A DNA stretch of 64,000 nucleotides from Emcibacter sp. (GTDB lineage Bacteria; Pseudomonadota; Alphaproteobacteria; Sphingomonadales; Emcibacteraceae). A program made the position numbers and the translations under genes. Positions 36,774-46,933 of the stretch are shown piece by piece; position 1 is the stretch's first letter, and every line of letters starts with the position of its first letter. The notes beneath the pieces were generated by a model that was not told the origin of the DNA, made no database searches, and saw only the letters and a program-made list of their open reading frames with translations. The stretch covers positions 1 through 64,000 of the forward strand of contig JAIOYI010000012.1 in the NCBI GenBank assembly GCA_021741205.1, read 5' to 3'.

Positions 36774-38453
36774 ATGAATAACCAGTGTGACAATCAGTCG
36801 AAACTTATAGAACAAATAAGGCAATCTATTATCGGCGAAGGCATGCTTTTCCAAACCCCCTTTGGACTAAGACCTTTAATCTATGCCGATTATACCGCAT
36901 CAGGGCGATCACTGACATTTATAGAAAATTATCTTAGGGAAAATATTTTACCCTTCTATGCCAATACCCATTCCGTAGGGTCGGTTACAGGACGGCAAAC
37001 CACAGCATTTCGAGAAGAAGCCCGCTCCTTAATCCGAAAATCCCTAAAGGCCAGTGATCAGGATGCAGTTATTTTCTGTGGATCCGGTGCCACCTCCGCT
37101 ATTCAGAAAATCATTGAAATTTTGAATATTCGTCTTCCAGCGGGCCTTGATGATCAGTATGGTTTTTCCGCACAGATATCTCCTCAAGATCGCCCCGTTA
37201 TTTTTGTCGGATCTTATGAGCATCATTCCAATGAACTGGCTTGGCGGGAAAGCATCGCCGATATGGTTGTTATTCCTTTAAACAAGAATGGTGGCATAAA
37301 TACAGAGATTTTGGAAATTGAGCTCGAAAAATATCAGGACAGGCCGTTAAAAATAGGCAGTTTTTCTGCCGCCTCAAATGTAACAGGTTTAATTTCGGAT
37401 GTTAAGACTATAACCCGCTTATTGCATCAAAGGGGAGCCTTGGCCTTTTGGGATTATGCGGCGGCGGGACCTTATGTTCCTATTGATGTATCGGGGGTAC
37501 AAGATGACATGGGGGACACGTCCTTAGATGCCCTTTATATTTCGCCTCATAAATTTATTGGTGGTCCTGGTACTCCTGGTGTACTTGTCATTAAACGCAA
37601 ACTCATGACCAACCGCGTTCCATCCATTCCGGGGGGCGGCACGGTGTCTTATGTTTCTCCAACAAGTCATCGCTATCTTCCTGCGGGCGAAAGTAAGGAA
37701 GAAGGTGGAACCCCTGCTATCGTTGAATCCATTCGGGCTGGCATGGTTTTTCAATTAAAGGATGCCGTGGGGGCAAAAACCATTGAAAAACTGGAACATG
37801 ATATGGTGAGGCGTGCCATTCAACGCTGGTCTAAAAATTCCAATATTCAGATTTTAGGTAACCTTGAAGCCAAACGAATATCCATTATTTCCTTTCTGAT
37901 TATATGGCAAGGAAAACCATTGCATTTTGGGTTTGTTGATGCATTGATTAATGATTTATTTGGCATCCAAGTTCGGGGGGGATGTTCCTGTGCTGGACCC
38001 TATGGCCATGAATTGTTGGGTATTAATATGGTGCGTAGCCAAGCTATAGCCGATGCAGTGGATCAGGGATATAATATTTTAAAACCGGGATGGTTACGCT
38101 TAAATTTCAATTATTTCATTGATGAGGAAAGTTTCGAATATTTACTGAAAGCCGTTGAATTGATTGCACTATATGGCTGGAAACTCCTTGGGCAATACCA
38201 ATATGATCCGGATCATGGGGTCTGGCGTTTTGGTCAAAAAATGACAATTCCCTGTCGCACGTTAGGTGAAATATCCTATGATAATGGCGCCTTTCAAACA
38301 CCTCCACATGAAAATTTAGGGGTGCGAAAGCCCCTGAGCCATTATCTTGAACAGGTGGAGGCCTATTTAAAAGATGTAACGTTTAATGAAAATATTCCCC
38401 CGCACTATTTACCAGAAAAATACGAAGAATTGCGCTGGTACATTACCCCGTAG
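36774..38453 (+). CDS. Large PLP-dependent class V aminotransferase / cysteine desulfurase-like enzyme
   Basis: A 559-residue PLP enzyme, well above the usual 380-420 for SufS/IscS types. Seen are YADYTASGRSLTFIE near the N-terminus, NTHSVGSVTGRQT, the FCGSGATSAIQK phosphate-binding block, the Schiff-base lysine in ISPHKFIGGPGTPG (about residue 259), and VRGGCSCAGPYGH with a cysteine where desulfurases keep theirs. The extra length is a C-terminal domain of about 130 residues. The start at 36774 has GAGGTG about 10 nt upstream; a GTG 12 nt earlier is the alternative. Substrate is unknown. It follows an Lrp regulator gene. Confidence 0.8.
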   Translation: MNNQCDNQSKLIEQIRQSIIGEGMLFQTPFGLRPLIYADYTASGRSLTFIENYLRENILPFYANTHSVGSVTGRQTTAFREEARSLIRKSLKASDQDAVIFCGSGATSAIQKIIEILNIRLPAGLDDQYGFSAQISPQDRPVIFVGSYEHHSNELAWRESIADMVVIPLNKNGGINTEILEIELEKYQDRPLKIGSFSAASNVTGLISDVKTITRLLHQRGALAFWDYAAAGPYVPIDVSGVQDDMGDTSLDALYISPHKFIGGPGTPGVLVIKRKLMTNRVPSIPGGGTVSYVSPTSHRYLPAGESKEEGGTPAIVESIRAGMVFQLKDAVGAKTIEKLEHDMVRRAIQRWSKNSNIQILGNLEAKRISIISFLIIWQGKPLHFGFVDALINDLFGIQVRGGCSCAGPYGHELLGINMVRSQAIADAVDQGYNILKPGWLRLNFNYFIDEESFEYLLKAVELIALYGWKLLGQYQYDPDHGVWRFGQKMTIPCRTLGEISYDNGAFQTPPHENLGVRKPLSHYLEQVEAYLKDVTFNENIPPHYLPEKYEELRWYITP

Positions 38454-38485
38454 GCAAGATTCATATCATTAAGAATACTTAAACT

Positions 38486-38998
38486 TTAGTCTGGAATATT
38501 AAAATCCACCTTTTGTTGCTGATTACCCTTAACAAATATACGGGTGCGGATTTTTTTGTTCCATTCCACATTTACGGTATTTTTCTGATCCGAAAATAAA
38601 TTCATAAATAGGCGATTTATGATCGTGATATCAGAGGGATCGCTAGGTAATGGAGCTTCTTGATAAATTTGAACCATGTCGGCTTTATAATCCGCCCATA
38701 TCCATGTGAGAGGTATTTTTGCACCATTTTTATCAAACAGAGCGAAGTCACTCTCGACAAGTTTTTGCAAATAATAGTTTCTTTTTGCAAGGGTTAAATC
38801 CGCAACATGATCTGCCTCTCTTCTTAAAAAATCGTCCACATCATGGGTAACAAGTCGGTGAGTAATTTCAATGGTTTTTTTGTCATCATTCAAATCCATT
38901 TGGGTGAAGGAGGCATAAAAACGGTGAGCATGGCCAACCGAGGCCATGCCCAACATTAATATAATCACCCCTATTATTGGCGTGAATGAAATTTTCAT
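38486..38998 (-). CDS. DUF6702-like exported protein
   Basis: A 170-residue protein with a signal peptide (MKISFTPIIGVIILMLGMASVGHA). The mature part begins HRFYASFTQMDLNDDKKTIEITHRLVTHDVDDFL, the pattern of the DUF6702 family of unknown function. It should be periplasmic. Its ATG overlaps the stop of the M1 peptidase gene (ATGA at 38995-38998), so the two proteins are made together. The pairing of these two families suggests a shared job, but none is known to me. Confidence 0.7.
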   Translation of the reverse strand: MKISFTPIIGVIILMLGMASVGHAHRFYASFTQMDLNDDKKTIEITHRLVTHDVDDFLRREADHVADLTLAKRNYYLQKLVESDFALFDKNGAKIPLTWIWADYKADMVQIYQEAPLPSDPSDITIINRLFMNLFSDQKNTVNVEWNKKIRTRIFVKGNQQQKVDFNIPD

Positions 38999-41364
38999 TT
39001 TTTATCTTTTTTGGTCTTTTTATCTGTTTCGTCACTGTCCAATTTCGTATCAAATTCCTTCATCATATTACGCTTGCTTTTTTCCTTAACAAGGTCAAAA
39101 CGGGATTTTTCGATACGGCGTGGGAAATAGTTATTATCCATATCGCCGTCCGCTGTTTCGAAATAAGGGTCAAGGGTCACTGATGTTATGATCTTGTCTG
39201 TCACCAGCATTCGGGTCGCATTTTTTGAATTTTGACGCCATATTTCCGCATTAAGACGCATATCTTCTCGACTACCGTCCTCGTAATTAATCTCGAGAAA
39301 AATTGGCATAACAAGTCCACCCTTGTTGCTAAAGTCCATCAAATAAATATTTGATTTTTCATTGAGTAATGCCTTCTGCCAATCTTCTAAACCCTCCATC
39401 AAATCCGCATAATCATTGCGTTGCTTATTGGTCACAGTGAATTTATCATGTTCATTATAAAAATCCCGTAATTCAGGAAAACGATCCGTCCTTTTTTGTA
39501 AATTTTTATCTGCCTTGCGGGCGGGGGCAAGTCCCCTTTCCTTTTCTTTGTTCTGCTTAAATATTTCTTCAATGTCTGGATTGTGGCTATTGATATTGAA
39601 AAGGCGCACATTATCCAGCGAGATATCTACATGTTCCGTGGTATAGAACCAACCCCGCCAGAACCAATCAAGATCAACACCGCTCGCATCCTCCATGGTA
39701 CGGAAAAAATCCGCTGGTGTCGGGCGCTTGAATTTCCACCGTCGGGCATATTCACGGAAGGCAAAATCAAATAATTCCCTTCCCATAATGGATTCTCGTA
39801 ATATACGAAGCGCAATCGCGGGCTTACCATATGCATTATTGCCAAACTGCAATATCGATTCACTATTGGTCATGATGGGCACCTGTTTTGTGCTCTTCAT
39901 ATAGTCCACAATCTGGTAGGGTTCCGCCCTGCGGGTGGGATAGTCTTTTTCCCATTCTTCTTCGGCAAGATTTTGCAGGAATGTGTTCAACCCTTCATCC
40001 ATCCATGTCCATTGCCGTTCATCGCTGTTCACGATCATGGGAAAATAATTATGACCAACCTCATGAATAATGACTGATACCAGACCATATTTTGTAAGGC
40101 GCTCATAGGTCTTTTTACCTGTTTCCTTATCCTTTGTGGGACGGGGGCCATTGAAACATATCATGGGGTATTCCATACCGCCAACGGGGCCATTAATGGA
40201 CTGGGCCACGGGATAGGGATAGGTCAAAGAATATCGGTTATAAACCTCTAAGGTGTGAATAATAGCATGGGTTGAGTATTTTTCCCAAAGCGGATTACCC
40301 TCTTCTGGATAAAATGACATAGCCATAACCGTCTTATTATTTTCTGGCTGGTAATAACCTTGGGCATCCCACAAAAATTTTCTAGACGATGCAAAGGCAA
40401 AATCACGTACATTTTCTGCCTTAAAATGCCATGTTTTTGTGGTTGTTGCCCGCTTATTCAATTTCTGGGCAGCTTCCTCTGTGGTGATAATCATTACAGG
40501 TGACTTTGCCGTTTTTGCATCGTTCAGCCGTTTTTGCTGAGTTTCTGTTAACACATCACTTGGATTTTGTAATACACCCGTTGCGGAAACAACATGATCC
40601 TCTGGCACCGTGATAGACACATCATAATCACCAAACTCAAGAGTAAATTCCCCATTTCTCAAAAATTGCTTATTGGTCCAACCATCATAATCCGAATAGA
40701 CCGCCATACGAGGATACCATTGAGCAATCTCATAAATATAATTACCATCTTCTTCAAAAAATTCCATGCCACCGCGGGAACTAATGATTTTTGCATCTAT
40801 AATATTATAAGACCATTCAATGGCAAAATTAAAGACCTGTCCCGGGCGCAACGGCGACGGCAGATCAATACGCATCATAGTATCATTAATAATATAACGA
40901 AGATCCGCTCCGCCACTGTCACGAACAGCGGCAATTTTATAACCCCCTTCATATTTTTTCTCATATATTTCTTGGCGTATGACACCGTAATCTGCTTTTG
41001 CCTCATTGGCGGCAAAATTTGATTTTCGTTCCCCAGAATTATGAGCAAAGCGGTTTTGATCAAGCTGTATCCATATATAATGCAAAATATCTGGTGAATT
41101 ATTGTAATATTTAATGTCAGCAGAACCTATAATACGCTGTTTCTCATCATCCAATGTTACATCAATTTTATAATCAGCCTGCTGCTGCCAATATTTATGG
41201 CCAGGCGCACCAGACGCACTGCGGTACACATTTGGTGTCGGTAGCACCTCATCGCTTAATTGTCTGAATTTATCATTCAGCTGTTCAATAGTTTGCGCAA
41301 ATGTAACATTTGCGTAGAGTGACGTAAAAAATAAGATTATCCCAATCAGAACATTTTTTTTCAT
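38995..41364 (-). CDS. Exported M1-family metallopeptidase
   Basis: A 789-residue zinc peptidase with a signal peptide (MKKNVLIGIILFFTSLYANVTFAQ). The gluzincin motif is HEVGHNYF with the third ligand in WMDEGLNTF, and the M1 exopeptidase motif appears as GGMEYPM where GxMEN is usual. The substrate-side C-terminal part is long and ends in a very charged tail. It probably removes residues from peptides in the periplasm. It heads a two-gene set with the DUF6702-like gene. The final stretch of about 25 residues is Lys/Asp-rich. Confidence 0.88.
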   Translation of the reverse strand: MKKNVLIGIILFFTSLYANVTFAQTIEQLNDKFRQLSDEVLPTPNVYRSASGAPGHKYWQQQADYKIDVTLDDEKQRIIGSADIKYYNNSPDILHYIWIQLDQNRFAHNSGERKSNFAANEAKADYGVIRQEIYEKKYEGGYKIAAVRDSGGADLRYIINDTMMRIDLPSPLRPGQVFNFAIEWSYNIIDAKIISSRGGMEFFEEDGNYIYEIAQWYPRMAVYSDYDGWTNKQFLRNGEFTLEFGDYDVSITVPEDHVVSATGVLQNPSDVLTETQQKRLNDAKTAKSPVMIITTEEAAQKLNKRATTTKTWHFKAENVRDFAFASSRKFLWDAQGYYQPENNKTVMAMSFYPEEGNPLWEKYSTHAIIHTLEVYNRYSLTYPYPVAQSINGPVGGMEYPMICFNGPRPTKDKETGKKTYERLTKYGLVSVIIHEVGHNYFPMIVNSDERQWTWMDEGLNTFLQNLAEEEWEKDYPTRRAEPYQIVDYMKSTKQVPIMTNSESILQFGNNAYGKPAIALRILRESIMGRELFDFAFREYARRWKFKRPTPADFFRTMEDASGVDLDWFWRGWFYTTEHVDISLDNVRLFNINSHNPDIEEIFKQNKEKERGLAPARKADKNLQKRTDRFPELRDFYNEHDKFTVTNKQRNDYADLMEGLEDWQKALLNEKSNIYLMDFSNKGGLVMPIFLEINYEDGSREDMRLNAEIWRQNSKNATRMLVTDKIITSVTLDPYFETADGDMDNNYFPRRIEKSRFDLVKEKSKRNMMKEFDTKLDSDETDKKTKKDKK

Positions 41365-41427
41365 TATCCAGAATTCCAGAAGTTATTATTGTTATATAAA
41401 TTACGGGTTATGTTAGCGACAACAACA

Positions 41428-42222
41428 TTAACTGTCAATTGTCACGGCATGGTTTAATGGCCCCTTGCCATGGCCATAACCTGGTGCCTGTGCGATTGCT
41501 TTATGGATATAGTTCTCTGCCCGCAAGACCGCTGATTCAAGACCCATGCCCTGCCCTATGCCCGTCGCAATTGCAGAGGCCAGCGTGCAGCCCGTCCCAT
41601 GCGTATGAGTTGTATTCAGTCTTGGGCTTGAATATTCACTGCTCTTGTCTGATGTCATCAATATATCGGTCAAAATATCGCTGGAAAGATGTCCACCTTT
41701 AATCAACACGGCCTTTACCCCCATACAAAGCATCTTTTCCCCTGCCCGTTTCATATCATCAATGGTCACAATATCATCCATTCCAGAAAGAAGTGCAGCC
41801 TCCATAAGATTAGGGGTCAAAAGCGTAATTGATTGAAAAATATCAGAAATGAGGATTTCTATTCCCCTTTTATCCAACAGTAAATGTCCGCTTGTGGACA
41901 AAATAACTGGATCAACAATCAGGGGGATATCATTATAATCTGAGAAAATAGGGGCAAGCTTTTCAACGATCTCTGCTGATGCCATCATGCCAACTTTGAT
42001 GCAGTCTGGCCTTATATCTGTTAAGACTGCGGTAACTTGATCTGCAACGATTTTGGCATCAACAGGATTGACACCAAAGACTTGCTTTGTATTTTGAACC
42101 GTAAGCGCCGTAATGGCCGCCATGGCATAGCCGCCAAGGGCAGAGATAGTTTTAATATCGGCCTGAATACCTGCCCCACCACTGGGATCAGACCCGGCAA
42201 TGGTCAGTATTTTTCCATTCAT
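41428..42222 (-). CDS. thiD: Hydroxymethylpyrimidine/phosphomethylpyrimidine kinase ThiD
   Basis: A 264-residue cytosolic kinase of the ribokinase fold. It phosphorylates HMP and HMP-P for thiamine synthesis. Seen are ILTIAGSDPSGGAGIQADIKT at the N-terminus, VDPVILSTSG, and the ATP/anion-hole block THGTGCTLASAIATGIGQG near residue 205. It is 18 bp downstream of glmM and follows it on the transcript. No other thiamine gene and no TPP riboswitch is seen in the gap. Confidence 0.94.
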   Translation of the reverse strand: MNGKILTIAGSDPSGGAGIQADIKTISALGGYAMAAITALTVQNTKQVFGVNPVDAKIVADQVTAVLTDIRPDCIKVGMMASAEIVEKLAPIFSDYNDIPLIVDPVILSTSGHLLLDKRGIEILISDIFQSITLLTPNLMEAALLSGMDDIVTIDDMKRAGEKMLCMGVKAVLIKGGHLSSDILTDILMTSDKSSEYSSPRLNTTHTHGTGCTLASAIATGIGQGMGLESAVLRAENYIHKAIAQAPGYGHGKGPLNHAVTIDS

Positions 42223-42240
42223 GGTAATAAACGTGACGCC

Positions 42241-43590
42241 CTAAGCTGATGATCTTTCAACAGTGGCTACAATATCATTCACCACGGATGTAATCAACTT
42301 ATCATCTGGACCTTCTGCCATCACGCGGATCAAGGGTTCTGTTCCTGATTTTCGAATAACAATACGACCCGAACCATTCAAGCGATTTTCACCATTCATA
42401 ATGGCCGCTTTCACATCTTTATTATCCAAGGGATTAGCCCCAAGTCCATAGCGTACATTTTTCAAAAGCTGTGGGTAGGGGGTAAAAAGACTGCAAACCT
42501 CGCTGACGGGTTTTCCGCTTGTGACCAACACGGATAATATCTGTAGTGCCGCAATTAAGCCGTCACCCGTAGTGGCATAATCGCTCAGAACAATATGTCC
42601 TGATTGTTCACCACCAAGATTTAAATTTTTCTCTCGCATGGCTTCGACCACATAACGATCCCCCACGGGGGTACGAACCAGATCAACGCCAATGCTTTGC
42701 AAATATTTTTCAAGTCCAAGATTAGACATAATGCTCGCCGCAACCGCATTGTTCCGCAATGTTCCATTCTCTTTCATATATTTTGCAACCGTCGCCATAA
42801 GCTGGTCGCCGTCGATAATTTGACCGTTTTCATCACAAACAATTAAACGATCCGCATCGCCGTCAAGGGCAATACCAATATCCGCATTATGAAGCACCAC
42901 CGTTTCACAAATTAAACTCGGATAAGTGGACCCGCATTTTTCATTAATATTAATGCCATTTGGATTTACCCCAATAGCCACGACCTCGGCACCCAATTCC
43001 CATAATACACTGGGTGCAGATCGGTAAGCCGCCCCATTAGCACAGTCCAAAACGATTTTAAGCCCATCAAGTCGTTGTTCCTTTGGAAAGGTATTTTTGG
43101 CAAATTCCATATAGCGTCCAACCGCATTATTGAGCCGTTGCGCCCGTCCAAGTTTAGCAGACGGTACCAGATTATCCGCATAACCATTATCCATACGATC
43201 TTCTATTTCAAGTTCAATTTCATCGGATAATTTATAACCGTCTGGACCAAATAATTTTAGGCCATTATCATAAAAAGGGTTGTGAGAGGCGGAAATCATC
43301 ACACCAAGATCCGCCCGAAGCGATCTTGTCAACATAGCAACCGCAGGAGTCGGCATCGGTCCCACCATTATCACATCCATACCCATTGAAATAAAACCTG
43401 ATGTCAGGGCTGGTTCCAACATATAGCCTGAAAGTCTTGTATCCTTACCAATAACAACACGGTGTTGATGTTCCCCTCGTGTAAAATGCTTTGCAGCCGC
43501 CATACCAACCCGCATGGCAATCTCTGCTGTCATGTTTCCCTCATTCGCCTTGCCACGGATCCCATCTGTACCAAAATATTTTCTTGTCAT
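42241..43590 (-). CDS. glmM: Phosphoglucosamine mutase GlmM
   Basis: A 449-residue enzyme making glucosamine-1-phosphate from glucosamine-6-phosphate for peptidoglycan and LPS. It begins [14 protein letters not shown]. The phosphoserine loop is [18 protein letters not shown] (about residue 100), the metal loop is LDGDADR at about 240-246, and the C-terminal phosphate site is [14 protein letters not shown]. This is the common folP-glmM order. The gap to folP is 145 bp. Confidence 0.97.
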   Translation of the reverse strand: MTRKYFGTDGIRGKANEGNMTAEIAMRVGMAAAKHFTRGEHQHRVVIGKDTRLSGYMLEPALTSGFISMGMDVIMVGPMPTPAVAMLTRSLRADLGVMISASHNPFYDNGLKLFGPDGYKLSDEIELEIEDRMDNGYADNLVPSAKLGRAQRLNNAVGRYMEFAKNTFPKEQRLDGLKIVLDCANGAAYRSAPSVLWELGAEVVAIGVNPNGININEKCGSTYPSLICETVVLHNADIGIALDGDADRLIVCDENGQIIDGDQLMATVAKYMKENGTLRNNAVAASIMSNLGLEKYLQSIGVDLVRTPVGDRYVVEAMREKNLNLGGEQSGHIVLSDYATTGDGLIAALQILSVLVTSGKPVSEVCSLFTPYPQLLKNVRYGLGANPLDNKDVKAAIMNGENRLNGSGRIVIRKSGTEPLIRVMAEGPDDKLITSVVNDIVATVERSSA

Positions 43591-43735
43591 GATTTTTTTG
43601 CTTTTATCTTAGTTTAATCGATTGATTTATTATGAATGTCATATCATGGAGTTCTTAATACTTGCTAAATATAGGCTGTAAATCAAAAAAAAGATATAAT
43701 TATGACGATGTCATCATTTTTTATTTATCGATCTA

Positions 43736-44839
43736 TCAATCTGTTACAGCACACCAAACGGCTCTTGACTGAACTGTTTCTGTGACGTCATGAACCCGTA
43801 ATATTTGAATAGCCTGATCATAAGCCATTTGCCCCAAGGCAAGCGATCCTGCCAGTCTTTCTGATGGCTTTTTTTCACCCGTTATGTGACCGATAAAGCT
43901 TTTGCGGGAAACCCCAAGCAATAGGGGAACACCAAGTCCGTGAAATAAGGATAAATTAGCCATCAAAGCAATATTATGGTGAACCGTTTTACCAAACCCA
44001 ATACCCACATCAACGATCAATCTGCTCTGATTTATGCCATGTTCCTTGCAGACACTAATCCGTTTTTCCAAATAATCATAAACGTCCAACACCACATCAT
44101 CATACTGGGGGTTATTTTGCATGATATCAGGATTATTTTGGGCATGCATTAATATTATGGGACAGTTTGACCTTGCCATAACGTTGAGTGCGTTATCATC
44201 ATGGCTCAAGGCACTCACATCATTGATCATATCCGCCCCTGCCCTCAAGGCGGCCTCCATAACCTCCGCATTGCGGGTATCAATGGAAATGGGAACAGTG
44301 ATAGCCGACAATTTTTCAATCACTGGAATAACCCGATCAAGCTCCTCTGCCACAGAAACTTTATCGGCTCCTGGTCTTGTGGATTCACCGCCAATATCAA
44401 TAATATCCGCACCTTGAGACACCAAATCATGGGCGTGCCCCACGGCCTCATCCAATTTATTATACTGCCCTCCATCAGAGAAACTATCGGGTGTCACATT
44501 AACAACACCTTGAATCAAGGGTCGTGACCAATCCAGTTTTTTATGCTGTCCAAGCGTCATAGTCTGTCGGGAGGCCGAAATCTTCATCAATAGGACGGAT
44601 ATAACATCCTGTTCTACACGATCAAGATCACCCATATATTGATTAAGATCAGAGACCAAAATCATATCCTCTTTTTGACGTACCCCTGCCTGTCTATAAA
44701 TAATTCTGAGCATACTAAAGGCTAATGCACCGCCGCATAACCATTTTGCTTGCCCAACTTTTACTGAACGAGAAGCACAACAGCCCCTGAGAAACCCCAG
44801 AGGCTGTATGTATATTTTATAGTCGGAATATCCGTGCAT
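43736..44839 (-). CDS. folP: Dihydropteroate synthase FolP
   Basis: A 367-residue enzyme that joins the pterin diphosphate to p-aminobenzoate. The catalytic part begins at about 107 with IQGVVNVTPDSFSDGG, followed by GADIIDIGGESTRPGA, and VDVGIGFGKTVHHN. The extra 100 residues at the N-terminus (IYIQPLGFLRG and WLCGGALAFSML) resemble the extension I know from alphaproteobacterial FolP, so the long start is kept. It begins 12 bp after the ftsH stop. This is the sulfonamide target. Confidence 0.94.
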   Translation of the reverse strand: MHGYSDYKIYIQPLGFLRGCCASRSVKVGQAKWLCGGALAFSMLRIIYRQAGVRQKEDMILVSDLNQYMGDLDRVEQDVISVLLMKISASRQTMTLGQHKKLDWSRPLIQGVVNVTPDSFSDGGQYNKLDEAVGHAHDLVSQGADIIDIGGESTRPGADKVSVAEELDRVIPVIEKLSAITVPISIDTRNAEVMEAALRAGADMINDVSALSHDDNALNVMARSNCPIILMHAQNNPDIMQNNPQYDDVVLDVYDYLEKRISVCKEHGINQSRLIVDVGIGFGKTVHHNIALMANLSLFHGLGVPLLLGVSRKSFIGHITGEKKPSERLAGSLALGQMAYDQAIQILRVHDVTETVQSRAVWCAVTD

Positions 44840-44851
44840 ATGATTTAAAGT

Positions 44852-46783
44852 TTAATTATCAGGGACAGGATCAACGACAAAGCCCTTTTTATCCTTATCA
44901 TCATCGGGCTTGACGCCTGCGGTTGGAACCGAACTTGCGGGTGGTGTATTTTTTGAATCATTATCATCAGAGATATTCTTCTCAATATTCTTACCCGCAA
45001 TGATATTATCAATATCTTCCCCTGTGAGCGTTTCATATTCCAATAAGGCATTGCCAAGTTTATCCAACAATTTTCGATGATCCGTCAATATTTTCTTTGC
45101 CCGTTGATAGCTTTCATCAACAAGTCTTCTCACTTCCTGATCAATTAATTTTGCGGTTTCTTCTGAAACATCATGGGTGCGGGATACCGAATGTCCTAAA
45201 AAGACCTCCTCCTGATTATCGCCGTATTGCAACAAACCAAGTTTCTCGCTCATGCCCCATTTTGTAACCATGGCGCGTGCCAATTTTGTGGCCATAGAAA
45301 TATCGCCCGATGCGCCAGAGGAAACCTTGTCATAGCCAAAACATATTTCTTCGGCCACACGTCCCCCCATAGCAACCGCAAGATCAGCATGCATTTTTTC
45401 ACGGGCATAGGAATAATTATCCCGCTCTGGCAAACGCATCACCATACCGAGTGCCCGACCGCGGGGGATGATTGTTGCCTTATGAATCGGATCAGATGCC
45501 GGACATTTTGCCGCAACCAAGGCGTGGCCTGCCTCATGAAAGGCAGTCATGCGTTTTTCTTCTTCTGTCATGACCATAGAACGTCTTTCAGCACCCATCA
45601 TGACCTTATCTTTGGCCTCTTCAAAGTCATCCATACTGACCACACGTTTGCCTTTTCTTGCCGCAAGCAATGCCGCCTCATTAACAAGGTTCGCAAGGTC
45701 AGCACCAGAAAAACCAGGTGTCCCACGGGCAATAGTCCGCACATTGACGTCTGCTGCCAATTTTGGTGTCTTTTTAATATGTACTTTTAAAATTTGTTCA
45801 CGCCCAACAATGTCGGGATTTGGAACCACAACCTGTCTGTCAAAACGCCCAGGACGCAACAAAGCAGGATCCAAAACATCAGGGCGGTTTGTGGCCGCCA
45901 CAAGGATAACACCCTCATTAGCCTCGAAACCATCCATTTCCACCAAAAGCTGGTTTAAGGTCTGTTCCCGTTCATCATTGCCCCCGCCAAGACCTGCGCC
46001 ACGGTGACGGCCAACGGCATCAATTTCATCAATAAAGATAATACAAGGTGCGTTTTTCTTGGCCTGTTCGAACATATCACGCACACGGCTTGCGCCCACA
46101 CCCACAAACATTTCAACAAAATCAGAACCAGAAATGGTGAAGAATGGCACATTGGCCTCACCCGCAATGGCCCGTGCAAGCAGGGTTTTACCTGTACCAG
46201 GGGGACCAATTAACAAGGCACCCTTTGGTATTGTACCGCCCAGACGTTCAAATTTTTGAGGATCTTGCAGGAATTCAACGATTTCTTCTAATTCTTCCTT
46301 GGCCTCGTCAATGCCCGCCACATCCGCAAAGGTAACACGTCCCTGTTTTTCGGTAAGCAATTTTGCCTTGGACTTACCAAAACCCATCGCCTTGTTACCG
46401 CCACCCTGCATCTGACGCATAAAGAAAATCCACACGCCAATCAAAACAATCATCGGCAGCCAGCTCAACACCACATTAAGAAATGTGCCTCTGTCCTCTG
46501 GCAAAGAGGTGATCGTCACCCCTTTTGTCCGCAAATCACCAACAAGATTGGGATATTCAGGCGCATAGGTATGGAATTTCCCTCCTGATGCTTCACTGTA
46601 TTCCCCAACAATATCTTGTCCTTGAATGGTGACTTTGCTGATCTGTCCATTATCAACCCGATCAAGGAAAGTGGAAAAATCAATTTCTGCCTGTGCACCC
46701 TGACGGGCGCCGCCATTAAGTGCAGAATAAAGCGTTAACAGCAGGATTATTATAATCGCCCAAATAGCAATATTGCGGCCCAT
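44852..46783 (-). CDS. ftsH: ATP-dependent zinc metalloprotease FtsH
   Basis: A 643-residue inner-membrane protease. An N-terminal membrane helix (about 5-20), a periplasmic segment, and a second helix ([15 protein letters not shown], about 108-122) lead to the AAA domain with [18 protein letters not shown] (Walker A), [13 protein letters not shown] (Walker B) and the SRH. The zinc site is HEAGHALVA. It degrades membrane and regulatory proteins. Operon order tilS-ftsH-folP-glmM is as usual. The tail is low-complexity Asp/Lys rich. Confidence 0.98.
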   Translation of the reverse strand: MGRNIAIWAIIIILLLTLYSALNGGARQGAQAEIDFSTFLDRVDNGQISKVTIQGQDIVGEYSEASGGKFHTYAPEYPNLVGDLRTKGVTITSLPEDRGTFLNVVLSWLPMIVLIGVWIFFMRQMQGGGNKAMGFGKSKAKLLTEKQGRVTFADVAGIDEAKEELEEIVEFLQDPQKFERLGGTIPKGALLIGPPGTGKTLLARAIAGEANVPFFTISGSDFVEMFVGVGASRVRDMFEQAKKNAPCIIFIDEIDAVGRHRGAGLGGGNDEREQTLNQLLVEMDGFEANEGVILVAATNRPDVLDPALLRPGRFDRQVVVPNPDIVGREQILKVHIKKTPKLAADVNVRTIARGTPGFSGADLANLVNEAALLAARKGKRVVSMDDFEEAKDKVMMGAERRSMVMTEEEKRMTAFHEAGHALVAAKCPASDPIHKATIIPRGRALGMVMRLPERDNYSYAREKMHADLAVAMGGRVAEEICFGYDKVSSGASGDISMATKLARAMVTKWGMSEKLGLLQYGDNQEEVFLGHSVSRTHDVSEETAKLIDQEVRRLVDESYQRAKKILTDHRKLLDKLGNALLEYETLTGEDIDNIIAGKNIEKNISDDNDSKNTPPASSVPTAGVKPDDDKDKKGFVVDPVPDN

Positions 46784-46933
46784 ATTTCATATATCTTTCG
46801 GTTATCGTTATCTTAAGAGGTTTCATGCTCTTTAAATTATTTACAATAAATAAGACTTATTACAGACGAAACAAGCCAGAATAGTGTTTTTTCTTATTAT
46901 TTCTTTATCTTAGCGTCATTTTTTCTAAATATT

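Noticed and set aside
40594-41022. 142-codon plus-strand ORF inside the M1 peptidase gene
   Set aside because: Antisense shadow of a well-supported gene.
42223-42240. TPP riboswitch before thiD
   Set aside because: Only 18 bp separate glmM and thiD; there is no room for a riboswitch and no THI-box sequence was seen.
45227-45790. 187-codon plus-strand ORF inside ftsH
   Set aside because: Lies wholly antisense to a clear ftsH coding sequence and is rich in His/Cys as expected from a shadow frame.
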